Assembly: GCA_910577735.1 (NCBI GenBank)
Contig: CAJTOO010000016.1
Coordinates: forward strand, 1 to 55,387
Length of the DNA: 55,387 nucleotides
Source: an uncultured Lachnospiraceae bacterium
Lineage (GTDB): Bacteria > Bacillota > Clostridia > Lachnospirales > Lachnospiraceae
Direction: 5' to 3'
Within the stretch, counting starts at the first letter, position 1; every line of letters begins with the position of its first letter. Below are positions 35,606 through 43,230 of this stretch, one piece after another. The notes beneath the pieces are model-generated. The model was not told the origin of the DNA and searched no databases. It saw nothing but the letters and a program-made list of their open reading frames with translations. The translations under genes and the position numbers were made by a program.

Positions 35606-36220
35606 CTATTGTGCGAACCCCTCCGTACTGACTGCCGCCTCCATATCTTCCGGCATTTCCACATTCGCTTCTGCATTTTCAGCAACCTCCAGAGGATCCT
35701 CGTATTCCTTCTTCTCTTCCTCGTCTCCCCAGAGGGAATCCCAGTCTTCATGCTTCTGATTCATGTTGATGGCCGCCATATTCTTGGCCATTTTATAAAT
35801 ATCCATATTAAATTCCATCAACTTCTTCTCATCCTGGGCCGGCACTCTGTCACCCCGGCTGATTCTCCTGGCAATTTCCAGACACTTGGCCATCTCCTCG
35901 CCGTACTCCTTCATGGCTTCGCCCTGCTGCTTTGCCACCACGCTGTTAGCGATTCCCATTTCCTGATCTGTCAGATCTGCCAGTACCTTCTCATTCTTCT
36001 TAATCTGTCCGGAAAGAGCATCTATCTGTCCCTGCAGCTCCTTCTCCCTCGCCAGATATTCCTCGGACAGTTCAAATGTTACCCCCAGCAGTTCACTTTT
36101 CTCCTGGGCCTTTTCCATTTTCCTGCGGTTTTCTTCCCGCTGTTTGACGTAGTTGCTGCGCTGCCCCCGCAGGAGACTCAGCTGCTGCCTGTAAGCTTTT
36201 TGTGCTTCCCCGATTTTCAT
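35606..36220 (-). CDS. Coiled-coil protein, unknown function
   Basis: 204 aa, cytoplasmic, no membrane segment. Residues about 5-110 are strongly heptad-like (KIGEAQKAYRQQLSLLRGQR ... ELQGQIDALSGQIKKNEKVLADL). The C-terminal third is acidic (SLWGDEEEKKEYEDPLEVAE). Good AGGAAG site before the ATG. I do not recognise the family. The regulator gene lies 68 bases downstream on the same strand; no functional link is visible. Confidence 0.7.
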   Translation of the reverse strand: MKIGEAQKAYRQQLSLLRGQRSNYVKQREENRRKMEKAQEKSELLGVTFELSEEYLAREKELQGQIDALSGQIKKNEKVLADLTDQEMGIANSVVAKQQGEAMKEYGEEMAKCLEIARRISRGDRVPAQDEKKLMEFNMDIYKMAKNMAAINMNQKHEDWDSLWGDEEEKKEYEDPLEVAENAEANVEMPEDMEAAVSTEGFAQ

Positions 36221-36387
36221 ACTTTCACTTCCTTATGATGATAAGGCGCATCCTTGTGCCCGTGTTATTTATGAATATCCTGCCCTGCATATTTTCCTGC
36301 CCGGATATTCTGTTTCTTATTATAAGATATCGGCAGTTTTGCGAGTTATGTTATAATTATACCGCTTAACAGTCCTAAATCCAACTT

Positions 36388-36421
36388 TACTTTAATCATT
36401 CCGGAATAAACAGATAAAGTA
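36388..36421. promoter_or_regulatory. Candidate operator upstream of the AraC-GyrI gene
   Basis: TACTTTA ... TAAAGTA inverted repeat (36388-36394 and 36415-36421) around a perfect ATTCCGGAAT palindrome (36398-36407). It lies about 90 bases before the regulator start in the 36221-36509 gap, which holds nothing else I recognise. Speculative. Confidence 0.3.
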
Positions 36422-36509
36422 ATCCCGACAGAACAAACCTGACAAAATCGGGCAGACTGTTTCCACAGAGTCTATACTGCACTTACAGCCAAAGCAAAGG
36501 AGACACCTC

Positions 36510-37373
36510 ATGGAATGGATGAAGGCAATCGGAGACGCCGTAGATTACATTGAGACACATATCCTGGAAGATATTGACACAGACACCGTAGCCAGACACG
36601 TCTGTATCTCACCCTTCTATTTTCAGAAAGGGTTCAGCATGCTCTGCGGCTATACCGTCACAGAATACATCCGCAGCCGCAGACTGGCCCTGGCAAGCGT
36701 AGAACTGATGGCAGGCAATGTGAAGATCATCGACCTTGCACTCAAATACGGCTATGACTCTCCCGACAGTTTCACAAGGGCTTTCACCCGCTTTCATGGC
36801 ATCACCCCTTCCATGGCGCGCAAAGAGGGCGTGATGCTGAAATCCTTCGCACCGCTGAAACTGACAGTCTCTTTGAAAGGTGGTTATATGATGGATTACA
36901 GAATTACAAGAAAAGAAAGCTTTACAGTACTTGGGTTTTCCCGTACCTTCGACTATGAGAACGCATCCAGGGATATCCCCGCTTTCTGGCAGGAACACTA
37001 TGCCCAGGGAAGAAACCGTTATGCAGGCGGCATGTTCGGCGTCAACATTGATTGTTTTATGGGACATGAAAACTTTGAATATCTGATCGCAGACCTCTAC
37101 AATCCCGCCATGGATATCCCGGAAGGCTTCGTAGTAAAGACCATTCCTGCCTTTACCTGGGCGGTCTTTCCCTGCATAGGCCCCATGCCGGACACCGGAC
37201 GAGATCTCAACGGCCGGATTTTCTCCGAATGGCTCCCGGCCTTGAAAGAGTATGAGTTCGCGGCGGGCTACTGCATTGAAATGTATGACAGCCCTGACAA
37301 ATACCCGGAGGGAACTTCTGACGTGAACTACCGTATGGAAATCTGGATTCCCATTACAAAGAAAGAAAACTGA
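36510..37373 (+). CDS. AraC-family regulator with GyrI-like effector domain
   Basis: 287 aa. N-terminal AraC helix-turn-helix pair (VARHVCISPFYFQKGFSML and IDLALKYGYDSPDSFTRAF, about 1-100) and a C-terminal GyrI-like/Cass2 small-molecule-binding domain (about 125-285, YRITRKESFTVLGFSRTF ... YRMEIWIPI), the arrangement of Rob-like proteins. Such regulators respond to drugs or similar lipophilic ligands. Convergent with the ABC permease gene, so the adjacent transporter is a possible but unproven target. AAAGGAG precedes the ATG. Confidence 0.9.
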   Translation: MEWMKAIGDAVDYIETHILEDIDTDTVARHVCISPFYFQKGFSMLCGYTVTEYIRSRRLALASVELMAGNVKIIDLALKYGYDSPDSFTRAFTRFHGITPSMARKEGVMLKSFAPLKLTVSLKGGYMMDYRITRKESFTVLGFSRTFDYENASRDIPAFWQEHYAQGRNRYAGGMFGVNIDCFMGHENFEYLIADLYNPAMDIPEGFVVKTIPAFTWAVFPCIGPMPDTGRDLNGRIFSEWLPALKEYEFAAGYCIEMYDSPDKYPEGTSDVNYRMEIWIPITKKEN

Positions 37374-37418
37374 TTCAGAGCTTTGTGCATTTCAGGTACA
37401 AAAAGAAAGCCTAAAAAG

Positions 37419-37454
37419 GGTGCCCCTCAGTCATTTCATGACTTTGGGGGCACC
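37419..37454. terminator. Bidirectional terminator
   Basis: GGTGCCCC(T)CAGTCAT and ATGACTTT(G)GGGGCACC pair around TTC; long stem between two convergent stops, with A-rich flank on the left side. Confidence 0.85.
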
Positions 37455-37463
37455 TTCCCTGAT

Positions 37464-39470
37464 TCACTTCTTCACAATTCGGTAATAGGTCCTGGCAGTC
37501 ATCAGATAACTGCTCACATACAAGAGTGTAACGACTGCTGCCACGCCCACACAACAGCGGATTAAAAGGCCCGTATCAAAAAACCGCAGGGCCGCCAGCA
37601 GGCCATTGACCATCACCAGTCCGGCTGCTGTATGCAGAAACGCTCCCACAAGGGGCAGGAAAAACACCAGCAGAATCTGTCTGTGTATGGTACCTTTTAT
37701 CTCCCCCTCACTCATGCCCACCTTCTGCATAATCTCAAAGCTATTCTGATCTTCATACCCTTCCGACACCTGCTTAAAGTACATGATGAGCAATAAGCAC
37801 ATAAAGAACAGGATTCCAAAGACCAGGCCGATAAAGAGCAGACCGCCGTTCAAAGAACGGTCCTCATCTCTTCCCTCCAGGCCGTTCTCTATCTGCAGGA
37901 AGTCCTGTTGTCCCTGACACCACGCTGCCCATTCTTCTATGAAGACATCCCTTTGGGTCTCTTCTGTGTCAAGCAGAAGGCACAAATGCCGCACACCCCT
38001 GTGCAAGAAGTCCTCTACATCCGTCACCCCATTCACCTGCGCCCAGGCCGATGCAAACCTTTCCAATGCAGTCTCATCCTTTACCACCATCACATACTGT
38101 GCCGTAAAATCAAACATCCTGTTTTTCGCCTGGGGATAAGGATATATCTGCGCTGGTTCCTCTTTGACGGACGCTTCCACCCCCATAAAGTTGACACTGT
38201 CAAAGCCAAAAGCCGTTCCTGTTGCGTACAGGAGTACTTCATCCTCTTCCAGGGTCTGGTCTTGTCCTTCCAGACGATTATAATCATCCAGGGTGACCAG
38301 GGTGACTGCATACTGGTCGGCAAAGGCAAGATCTGCCGCGGATGTGAACACATTGCTCCCCTGCTGCCTGCCGCATGCAAGCTTCATGGCGTTGTAAACA
38401 TCCAGCCTTTCTATGCCCTGCCCATATTTTTCTGCCAGCTCCTCTGCCTTTTCTCCTGCCTTTTCCATCACATTGCTGTGCTCCGAATAGGCCGCCTGCA
38501 GGTCGTAAGGGTAATCATAATAAGCGATCTGTTCCATCCCTATCCACAAAGTGACCGTACAAGTCAATGTAATCAGAAGCATGGTGGAAAAGATACAGAT
38601 ATTGGACAGTCCCGCTGCATTCTTTTTCATACGGTATAACATACCGGAGATGGTCACCTGGTTGGCCGGCCTGTAGTAAATGCTTTTTCTCGCCTTCAAA
38701 AATCGTAAGAAAGTCACGCTGCCCGAAGTAAACAGAAAATAAGTGCCAAGCACCACCAGAAATACTGCCAGGAAAAAGTCCGTAAAGATCATGCTGTCCA
38801 GCTTGCTGGTGACAGAAATATAATAACCGCACACCAGCGTAATGCCCCCGACCACAGTCCATAGCCAGACATGCCTGACTTCCTTTTCTCCCTTCCTACT
38901 CTCCGTCATAAGTTCGGTGGGTTTCAACCGATAAAATCCCCAGAGGCTTTTGATATATATGCACAAAAAAACAACCGCGAAATACCGAAAGGTCTCCACC
39001 ACTGCTGCCTCGGAAAAGTAAAAGGCCACCTCCACATCAAGCCGTGACATGCGCAGAAGAATCAAAAACATCAGCTTATTCAATACAAATCCCAGTAGAA
39101 TGCCCGCAGATACACTGACCAGATACAGCCCCGCGTTTTCCCACAAAAGCAGGATGCCGATATGCTTTCTCTCTAAACCAAGCAGGCTGTAAAGCCCCAA
39201 TTCCCGCTTGCGTCTCTTCTGTAAGAAGCTGCCGGCATAAAGCAGGAACAAAAGAAGAATGATGGAAAGCAGTCCCTTTCCAATGGCCAGCATCATCCAT
39301 GCATAGGCTGCCTTTGGCAGTCTCTCCATCAGATCATTATGTAATAGAGAAGCAAACAAATAGTAACTGAATACGGAGAAAAAGCAGGTCATCAGATAGG
39401 GCCTGTAAACCAGCCTGTTCTGCTTCACCCCTCTATAGGCCATAACAGGCAGTAATTTCATTTTATTCAT
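37464..39470 (-). CDS. BceB-type ABC transporter permease
   Basis: 668 aa with about ten membrane segments and a large extracellular domain between segments 7 and 8 (about residues 320-545), the plan of BceB permeases. These detoxify antimicrobial peptides and signal to a BceS-type kinase. FtsX-like signature RRKRELGLYSLLGLERKHIG is near residue 90. It follows the ATPase gene (15-base gap). Expected partner kinase and regulator are encoded at 40.4 and 42.3 kb. The peptide specificity cannot be read. Confidence 0.88.
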   Translation of the reverse strand: MNKMKLLPVMAYRGVKQNRLVYRPYLMTCFFSVFSYYLFASLLHNDLMERLPKAAYAWMMLAIGKGLLSIILLLFLLYAGSFLQKRRKRELGLYSLLGLERKHIGILLLWENAGLYLVSVSAGILLGFVLNKLMFLILLRMSRLDVEVAFYFSEAAVVETFRYFAVVFLCIYIKSLWGFYRLKPTELMTESRKGEKEVRHVWLWTVVGGITLVCGYYISVTSKLDSMIFTDFFLAVFLVVLGTYFLFTSGSVTFLRFLKARKSIYYRPANQVTISGMLYRMKKNAAGLSNICIFSTMLLITLTCTVTLWIGMEQIAYYDYPYDLQAAYSEHSNVMEKAGEKAEELAEKYGQGIERLDVYNAMKLACGRQQGSNVFTSAADLAFADQYAVTLVTLDDYNRLEGQDQTLEEDEVLLYATGTAFGFDSVNFMGVEASVKEEPAQIYPYPQAKNRMFDFTAQYVMVVKDETALERFASAWAQVNGVTDVEDFLHRGVRHLCLLLDTEETQRDVFIEEWAAWCQGQQDFLQIENGLEGRDEDRSLNGGLLFIGLVFGILFFMCLLLIMYFKQVSEGYEDQNSFEIMQKVGMSEGEIKGTIHRQILLVFFLPLVGAFLHTAAGLVMVNGLLAALRFFDTGLLIRCCVGVAAVVTLLYVSSYLMTARTYYRIVKK

Positions 39471-39485
39471 AGTCTCCCCTCCCTT

Positions 39486-40289
39486 CTACGCCTGGCCTTC
39501 CACAGACATTTCTTCATCCGCTGTAAAGCCCTGATTCTGCTGTGTCTGCATCACGGTCAGGGCCTCCGATATCATACGATACATCTCATCCCGGTCATGC
39601 CCTCCCCTGTAAATCTGGTGGAACACACAACCATCCTTAATGAAAAGTACCCGCCCTGCATGGGCCGCAGCCTGGATGCTGTGAGTCACCATGAGAATCG
39701 TCTGGCCCTCCTCATTGATTTCCCGGAAGAGCTGCAGAAGCTTCCCGGATGCCCTGGAATCCAATGCCCCCGTTGGTTCATCCGCCAGCACGATATCCGG
39801 CTTCGTAATCAGGGCCCTGCACACCGCCGCCCGCTGTTTCTGCCCGCCCGACACCTCGTAAGGATATTTATCCAACAGTTCACCAATCTCCAGTTTACGG
39901 GCAAGCGGCACGATCCGCTCCTCCATCTGCCGGTAGGGCACACCTGCCAGCACCAGGGGCAGGTAAATATTGTCCCGCAAAGACATGGTGTCAAGGAGAT
40001 TAAAGTCCTGAAAGACAAATCCCAGATGATCACGCCGAAACGCACATAAATCTTTCTGACTGACCCTGGAGAGTTCCTGGCCGCCTAGCAGTACCTGGCC
40101 GCTGGTGGCAGTATCCAGAGACGCCAGGATATTTAAGAGCGTGGTCTTACCGGAACCGGACTCACCCATGATGGCCACATACTCCCCTTCCTCCACAGAA
40201 AAGTTCACATCGTTTAAAGCCTGCACCTTGACCGATCCAAACCGGGTGGTATATATTTTCTTTACATTTCTGACTATCAATAGTGACAT
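39486..40289 (-). CDS. BceA-type ABC transporter ATP-binding protein
   Basis: 267 aa. Walker A GESGSGKTTLLN, Q-loop VFQDFNLLD, signature VSGGQKQRAA, Walker B IVLADEPTGALD and the His of the H-loop VTHS are all intact. Drives the permease encoded next. The second ATG (MSLLIVRN) is preferred because the first lies directly on the AGGAGG. A terminator between kinase and this gene suggests its own promoter. Confidence 0.93.
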   Translation of the reverse strand: MSLLIVRNVKKIYTTRFGSVKVQALNDVNFSVEEGEYVAIMGESGSGKTTLLNILASLDTATSGQVLLGGQELSRVSQKDLCAFRRDHLGFVFQDFNLLDTMSLRDNIYLPLVLAGVPYRQMEERIVPLARKLEIGELLDKYPYEVSGGQKQRAAVCRALITKPDIVLADEPTGALDSRASGKLLQLFREINEEGQTILMVTHSIQAAAHAGRVLFIKDGCVFHQIYRGGHDRDEMYRMISEALTVMQTQQNQGFTADEEMSVEGQA

Positions 40290-40397
40290 GGTCATCCTCC
40301 TGTTGTCTCATATATTGTGATTTTAATGAGCGCACACACTTCTCCCCGGCAGGGTCATTCTGCCTGCCGTCTGCCTCATCCATACCCCATGATAAAC

Positions 40398-40443
40398 AAA
40401 AAGGAAATGCCCTGCCATGTATCCGGCTTACATTTCCTCTTTG
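40398..40443 (-). terminator. Terminator between kinase and ABC genes
   Basis: AAAGAGGAAATG and CATTTCCTTTTT pair on the minus strand (one mismatch), followed by TTTTTGTTT. It begins within ten bases of the kinase stop and uncouples kinase from transporter expression. Confidence 0.75.
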
Positions 40444-40447
40444 TAAC

Positions 40448-41521
40448 TTACATTTTTGTAAGAATCTCCTCCTGGATGATGCCCAGAAACACCTTTGTGC
40501 CCTCATGCCGCTTAGACTCCACGCGGATGGGCAACCCCAGCCTGTCCATGATCTGTCTGCACAGATACAGGCCTATTCCTGTGGATTTATGCCCTATTCG
40601 TCCATTGCCGCCGGTGAAACCGCGTTCAAAGACTCTTGGCAAATCGCTCTCCTCTATCCCAATGCCCGTATCCGCAACAACGAGATAACTGCACGCCTCT
40701 TTAACCGGAACCCCTGACTCATCCGCTCCGTAAATAGATATACTGCCCTCTTTCGTATATTTTAAGGCGTTGGAAAGAACCTGTTCAAAAACAAAAGTAA
40801 ACCACTTGCCGTCCGTGACCACCTGTCCATGCCACTCTTCCAGATGCAGGTTAAGCCCGCTTCCGCTAAAGAGAATCCAATATTTTTTCAGGGCTGCTTT
40901 CACCAGATCTTCCACATTCAGCCTGGCAAATGAAAGGTCTGCGGAAATACTTTCCATTCTGGCATAGTGAAGCGCCATATCCACATACTGCCCTGTCTTA
41001 AACACTTCTTCCCGCAGCTGTCTGACCGTCTGGAAATCGCCGTTTTCACCCGTTCCCCTGTTATCGTCCTGCAAAAGCAGATCCATGGCCGCAAGCGGTA
41101 TCTTAATCTGATGCGTCCACATAGTATAATAGTCTGCCATGTTCTGCTGTTTATCGTCCAGCCGTGTAACCAGCTCCTTTTTCTCCGACTCCTGGGCCAT
41201 GATGATCTGCTGATACGCCTTTTCTATGGATGAAGAAGCCTGCGGCAGGCTGCCGCTTCTCTCCTCTGCCTGGCAAAGCCACTGTACTTCCCTGTACTTT
41301 CCCCGGTATCTGACGTAATCCCAAATCAGATAACAGCCGCCGCAAAAAGCCGCAAGCCCCAACGCATATGTCATATTTCCGAGCATGTCCCCATAACCGT
41401 ACAGGGCTGCTATCATCATAAAAATCAGTGCCTCCGCGACATAAAACAAAACCGGGACAATCCGCTCCAGCAGATATGACGCCGGTATAGAAATTCTTTT
41501 GTTTACAGTTTTAGCATTCAT
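40448..41521 (-). CDS. BceS-like intramembrane-sensing histidine kinase
   Basis: 357 aa. Two adjacent membrane helices near the N-terminus (about 18-72) with almost no extracellular loop, as in intramembrane-sensing kinases that read the state of a Bce transporter. Kinase core: H-box MWTHQIKIPLAAMD, N-box VLSNALKYT, G1 VADTGIGIEE and G2 STGIGLYLC. Its start overlaps the tail of a GntR remnant by about ten bases, and its response regulator gene is 750 bases away instead of adjacent. The only visible ribosome site is weak. Confidence 0.9.
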   Translation of the reverse strand: MNAKTVNKRISIPASYLLERIVPVLFYVAEALIFMMIAALYGYGDMLGNMTYALGLAAFCGGCYLIWDYVRYRGKYREVQWLCQAEERSGSLPQASSSIEKAYQQIIMAQESEKKELVTRLDDKQQNMADYYTMWTHQIKIPLAAMDLLLQDDNRGTGENGDFQTVRQLREEVFKTGQYVDMALHYARMESISADLSFARLNVEDLVKAALKKYWILFSGSGLNLHLEEWHGQVVTDGKWFTFVFEQVLSNALKYTKEGSISIYGADESGVPVKEACSYLVVADTGIGIEESDLPRVFERGFTGGNGRIGHKSTGIGLYLCRQIMDRLGLPIRVESKRHEGTKVFLGIIQEEILTKM

Positions 41522-41708
41522 AGTATCTTCTGTTATTGCGAATATGTTCTCTCATTAATCCCATCGCCGCTTCGTTATCCTTTTCCCTGATTGCCTGCAA
41601 AATCTTTTCATGATAATACAACGCAGGCTCACATCCCATTTTATCAATTACATTTTCCATGGAAATTTCCAGAATCTTTTTTAATATGATGTTTGTCTGA
41701 ATCAGTAA
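41511..41708 (-). pseudogene. C-terminal remnant of a GntR-type (FCD) regulator
   Basis: A 65-codon frame bounded by stops reads LLIQTNIILKKILE ... YYHEKILQAIREKD, then AAMGLMREHIRNNRRYYEC. This matches the C-terminal helices of FCD-domain GntR regulators, where H-x-x-I-x-x-A-I-x-x-x-D and the later M-x-x-H-I are metal/ligand positions. The DNA-binding half and most of FCD are absent, and there is no start codon with a ribosome site. Its stop lies inside the first codons of the kinase gene, so the deletion may have put the kinase behind this tail. Confidence 0.65.
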
Positions 41709-41987
41709 CTAACATTGACTTTCTTAATCGGTACAATTCCCATCAGTATATCTATCCAAGCTTTCCTGCATGTATTTATTAATAGTATCCCGTATCATAA
41801 TAAGTTTGTCAATTATATTTTACCAAATTCAGGTAATCTGTTCCCTATTTTTCACAGTTTATCCTGTTTGTTTTTATATACTTTAACCAACTTAAAGGAG
41901 CATCCCGTAAAAGGACGCTCCTTTAAGTTTATTACTGGTATAAAAATTCTTTTATTCATGATGACTGTTCTCAAGATATTACTTTAC
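41709..41987. other. AT-rich gap with a terminator
   Basis: About 280 AT-rich bases between the GntR remnant and the 63-codon gene. Apart from the hairpin at 41889-41929, I see no gene or site. Confidence 0.6.
41889..41929. terminator. Strong bidirectional terminator
   Basis: Perfect 13-bp stem AACTTAAAGGAGC / GCTCCTTTAAGTT with a 15-base loop. It lies 59 bases past the small 63-codon gene and separates it and the response regulator from the kinase. Confidence 0.88.
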
Positions 41988-42179
41988 CTACTCTTTGAAT
42001 TTATCAAGTTCTGCAAGATATACACCAGATACTTGCAGTAATGCCTTAATGATCAGATATTCTTCTTTTAATTCAGCATATGTTTCAGTAGCATTTTCTT
42101 TCTTTGCCAAGAGCATATATTTTTGTATCTTTTTGAAATCATCAAGTGCTTGTTTTGTTACCTCGATACCAGTTGGCAT
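41988..42179 (-). CDS. Small helical protein, unknown function
   Basis: 63 codons, MPTGIEVTKQALDDFKK..., charged and predicted mostly helical, with AGGTGAT before the ATG. A plausible promoter of its own (TTTACA, 18 bp, TATAGT) lies in the 94-base gap to the response regulator. It and its surroundings are AT-richer than the genes around, which suggests insertion into the regulator/kinase module. No family recognised. Confidence 0.5.
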   Translation of the reverse strand: MPTGIEVTKQALDDFKKIQKYMLLAKKENATETYAELKEEYLIIKALLQVSGVYLAELDKFKE

Positions 42180-42273
42180 ATAATCACCTGCTTTCTAAAT
42201 TTATGTGGTTTCCTATAATTGTTACACTATAAGTCTATCACAGCTAAAATGTAAAGTCTATTCCTGAACGCAA

Positions 42274-43050
42274 TCAGACTGTATTAGAACCTCCCAGCAA
42301 ATACCCCACACCCTTTTTCGTCTGAATCAACTGTGACAGTCCAATCTGGGCAAGCCTCTTTCGCAGGCGGTTCATGTTCACCGTAAGAGTATTGTCATCT
42401 ACAAAGCATTCATCATCCCACAGACGCTTCATCAGCATATCCCGGCTGACCACGCCGCCTGCTGCCTCAAAAAGTGTCTGTAAGATACGAAACTCATTTT
42501 TGGTCAGTTCTATCCGCCCGCCATAGTCACCCTTTACGGCATCCGCCCTTTCCGGATTCTCTCCACGGCCCTGTATATCCTCTTCTTTCTGTAAGGCTTC
42601 CTCTTTTCTCCTACGGCACAAAAGTGACATATCCGTCATATTCAACAGGACGCCCTGGTATTCCAGCACTGTCCCTGGCGCCGTAAATGCATAGGCCCTT
42701 CGTAAGAGCGCCTGTATCTTGGCCTGTAAAATCTCTAAATCAAAGGGCTTTACCACAAAATCATCACCGCCCATATTGACAGCCATCACCACATTCATAT
42801 TGTCCGACGCAGAAGAGATAAAGATAATCGGGACCTGGGATATCTTACGGATCTCGCTGCACCAGTAGTAACCGTTATAAAAAGGCAGACCAATATCCAT
42901 CAGCACAAGCTGAGGCTCGTAAGCCGCAAACTGTCCCATCACATCCGCAAAATCCCTGACAGTCTCCACCTCATAGCCCCATTTCCCCAGATATTTATCA
43001 ATCTGTGCTGCAATGACCGTATCATCTTCCACCACAAGTATTCTGTACAT
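42274..43050 (-). CDS. BceR-like response regulator
   Basis: About 258 aa from MYRILVVEDD after GAGGAA. Receiver domain with Asp in LVLMDIGLPFYNG (about residue 51) and Lys in VVKPFD. The C-terminal winged helix is ELTKNEFRILQTLFEAAGGVVSRD ... TKKGVGYLL. Between them is an unusually long charged linker (about residues 140-170, RRRKEEALQKEED ...). OmpR family, Bce-type subgroup by context with the kinase and transporter. Confidence 0.9.
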   Translation of the reverse strand: MYRILVVEDDTVIAAQIDKYLGKWGYEVETVRDFADVMGQFAAYEPQLVLMDIGLPFYNGYYWCSEIRKISQVPIIFISSASDNMNVVMAVNMGGDDFVVKPFDLEILQAKIQALLRRAYAFTAPGTVLEYQGVLLNMTDMSLLCRRRKEEALQKEEDIQGRGENPERADAVKGDYGGRIELTKNEFRILQTLFEAAGGVVSRDMLMKRLWDDECFVDDNTLTVNMNRLRKRLAQIGLSQLIQTKKGVGYLLGGSNTV

Positions 43051-43129
43051 TGTATTCCTCATTCCCAAATGTTTCAGCAGACGTATAGCTATTCTGCCGG
43101 CATTTCATTTCCAACCTTAATCATAACTC

Positions 43130-43158
43130 AATATACAGCAAACTTATAAGTATTGCAA
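43130..43158 (-). promoter_or_regulatory. Promoter of the response regulator gene
   Basis: TTGCAA at 43158-43153, 17 bp, TATATT at 43135-43130 on the minus strand, about 80 bases before the start. Same hexamers as the argG and argJ promoters. Confidence 0.65.
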
Positions 43159-43230
43159 TATGGCGCTGCACTCTGGCCTTTCAACTTTCCAGGCAATTCT
43201 GTTTCGTCCGGATGCAATCTTTCTCTCCCG

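Noticed and set aside
41715..42041. 108-codon plus-strand frame in the Bce module gap
   Set aside because: Runs through a strong terminator and antisense to the 63-codon gene; no ribosome site.
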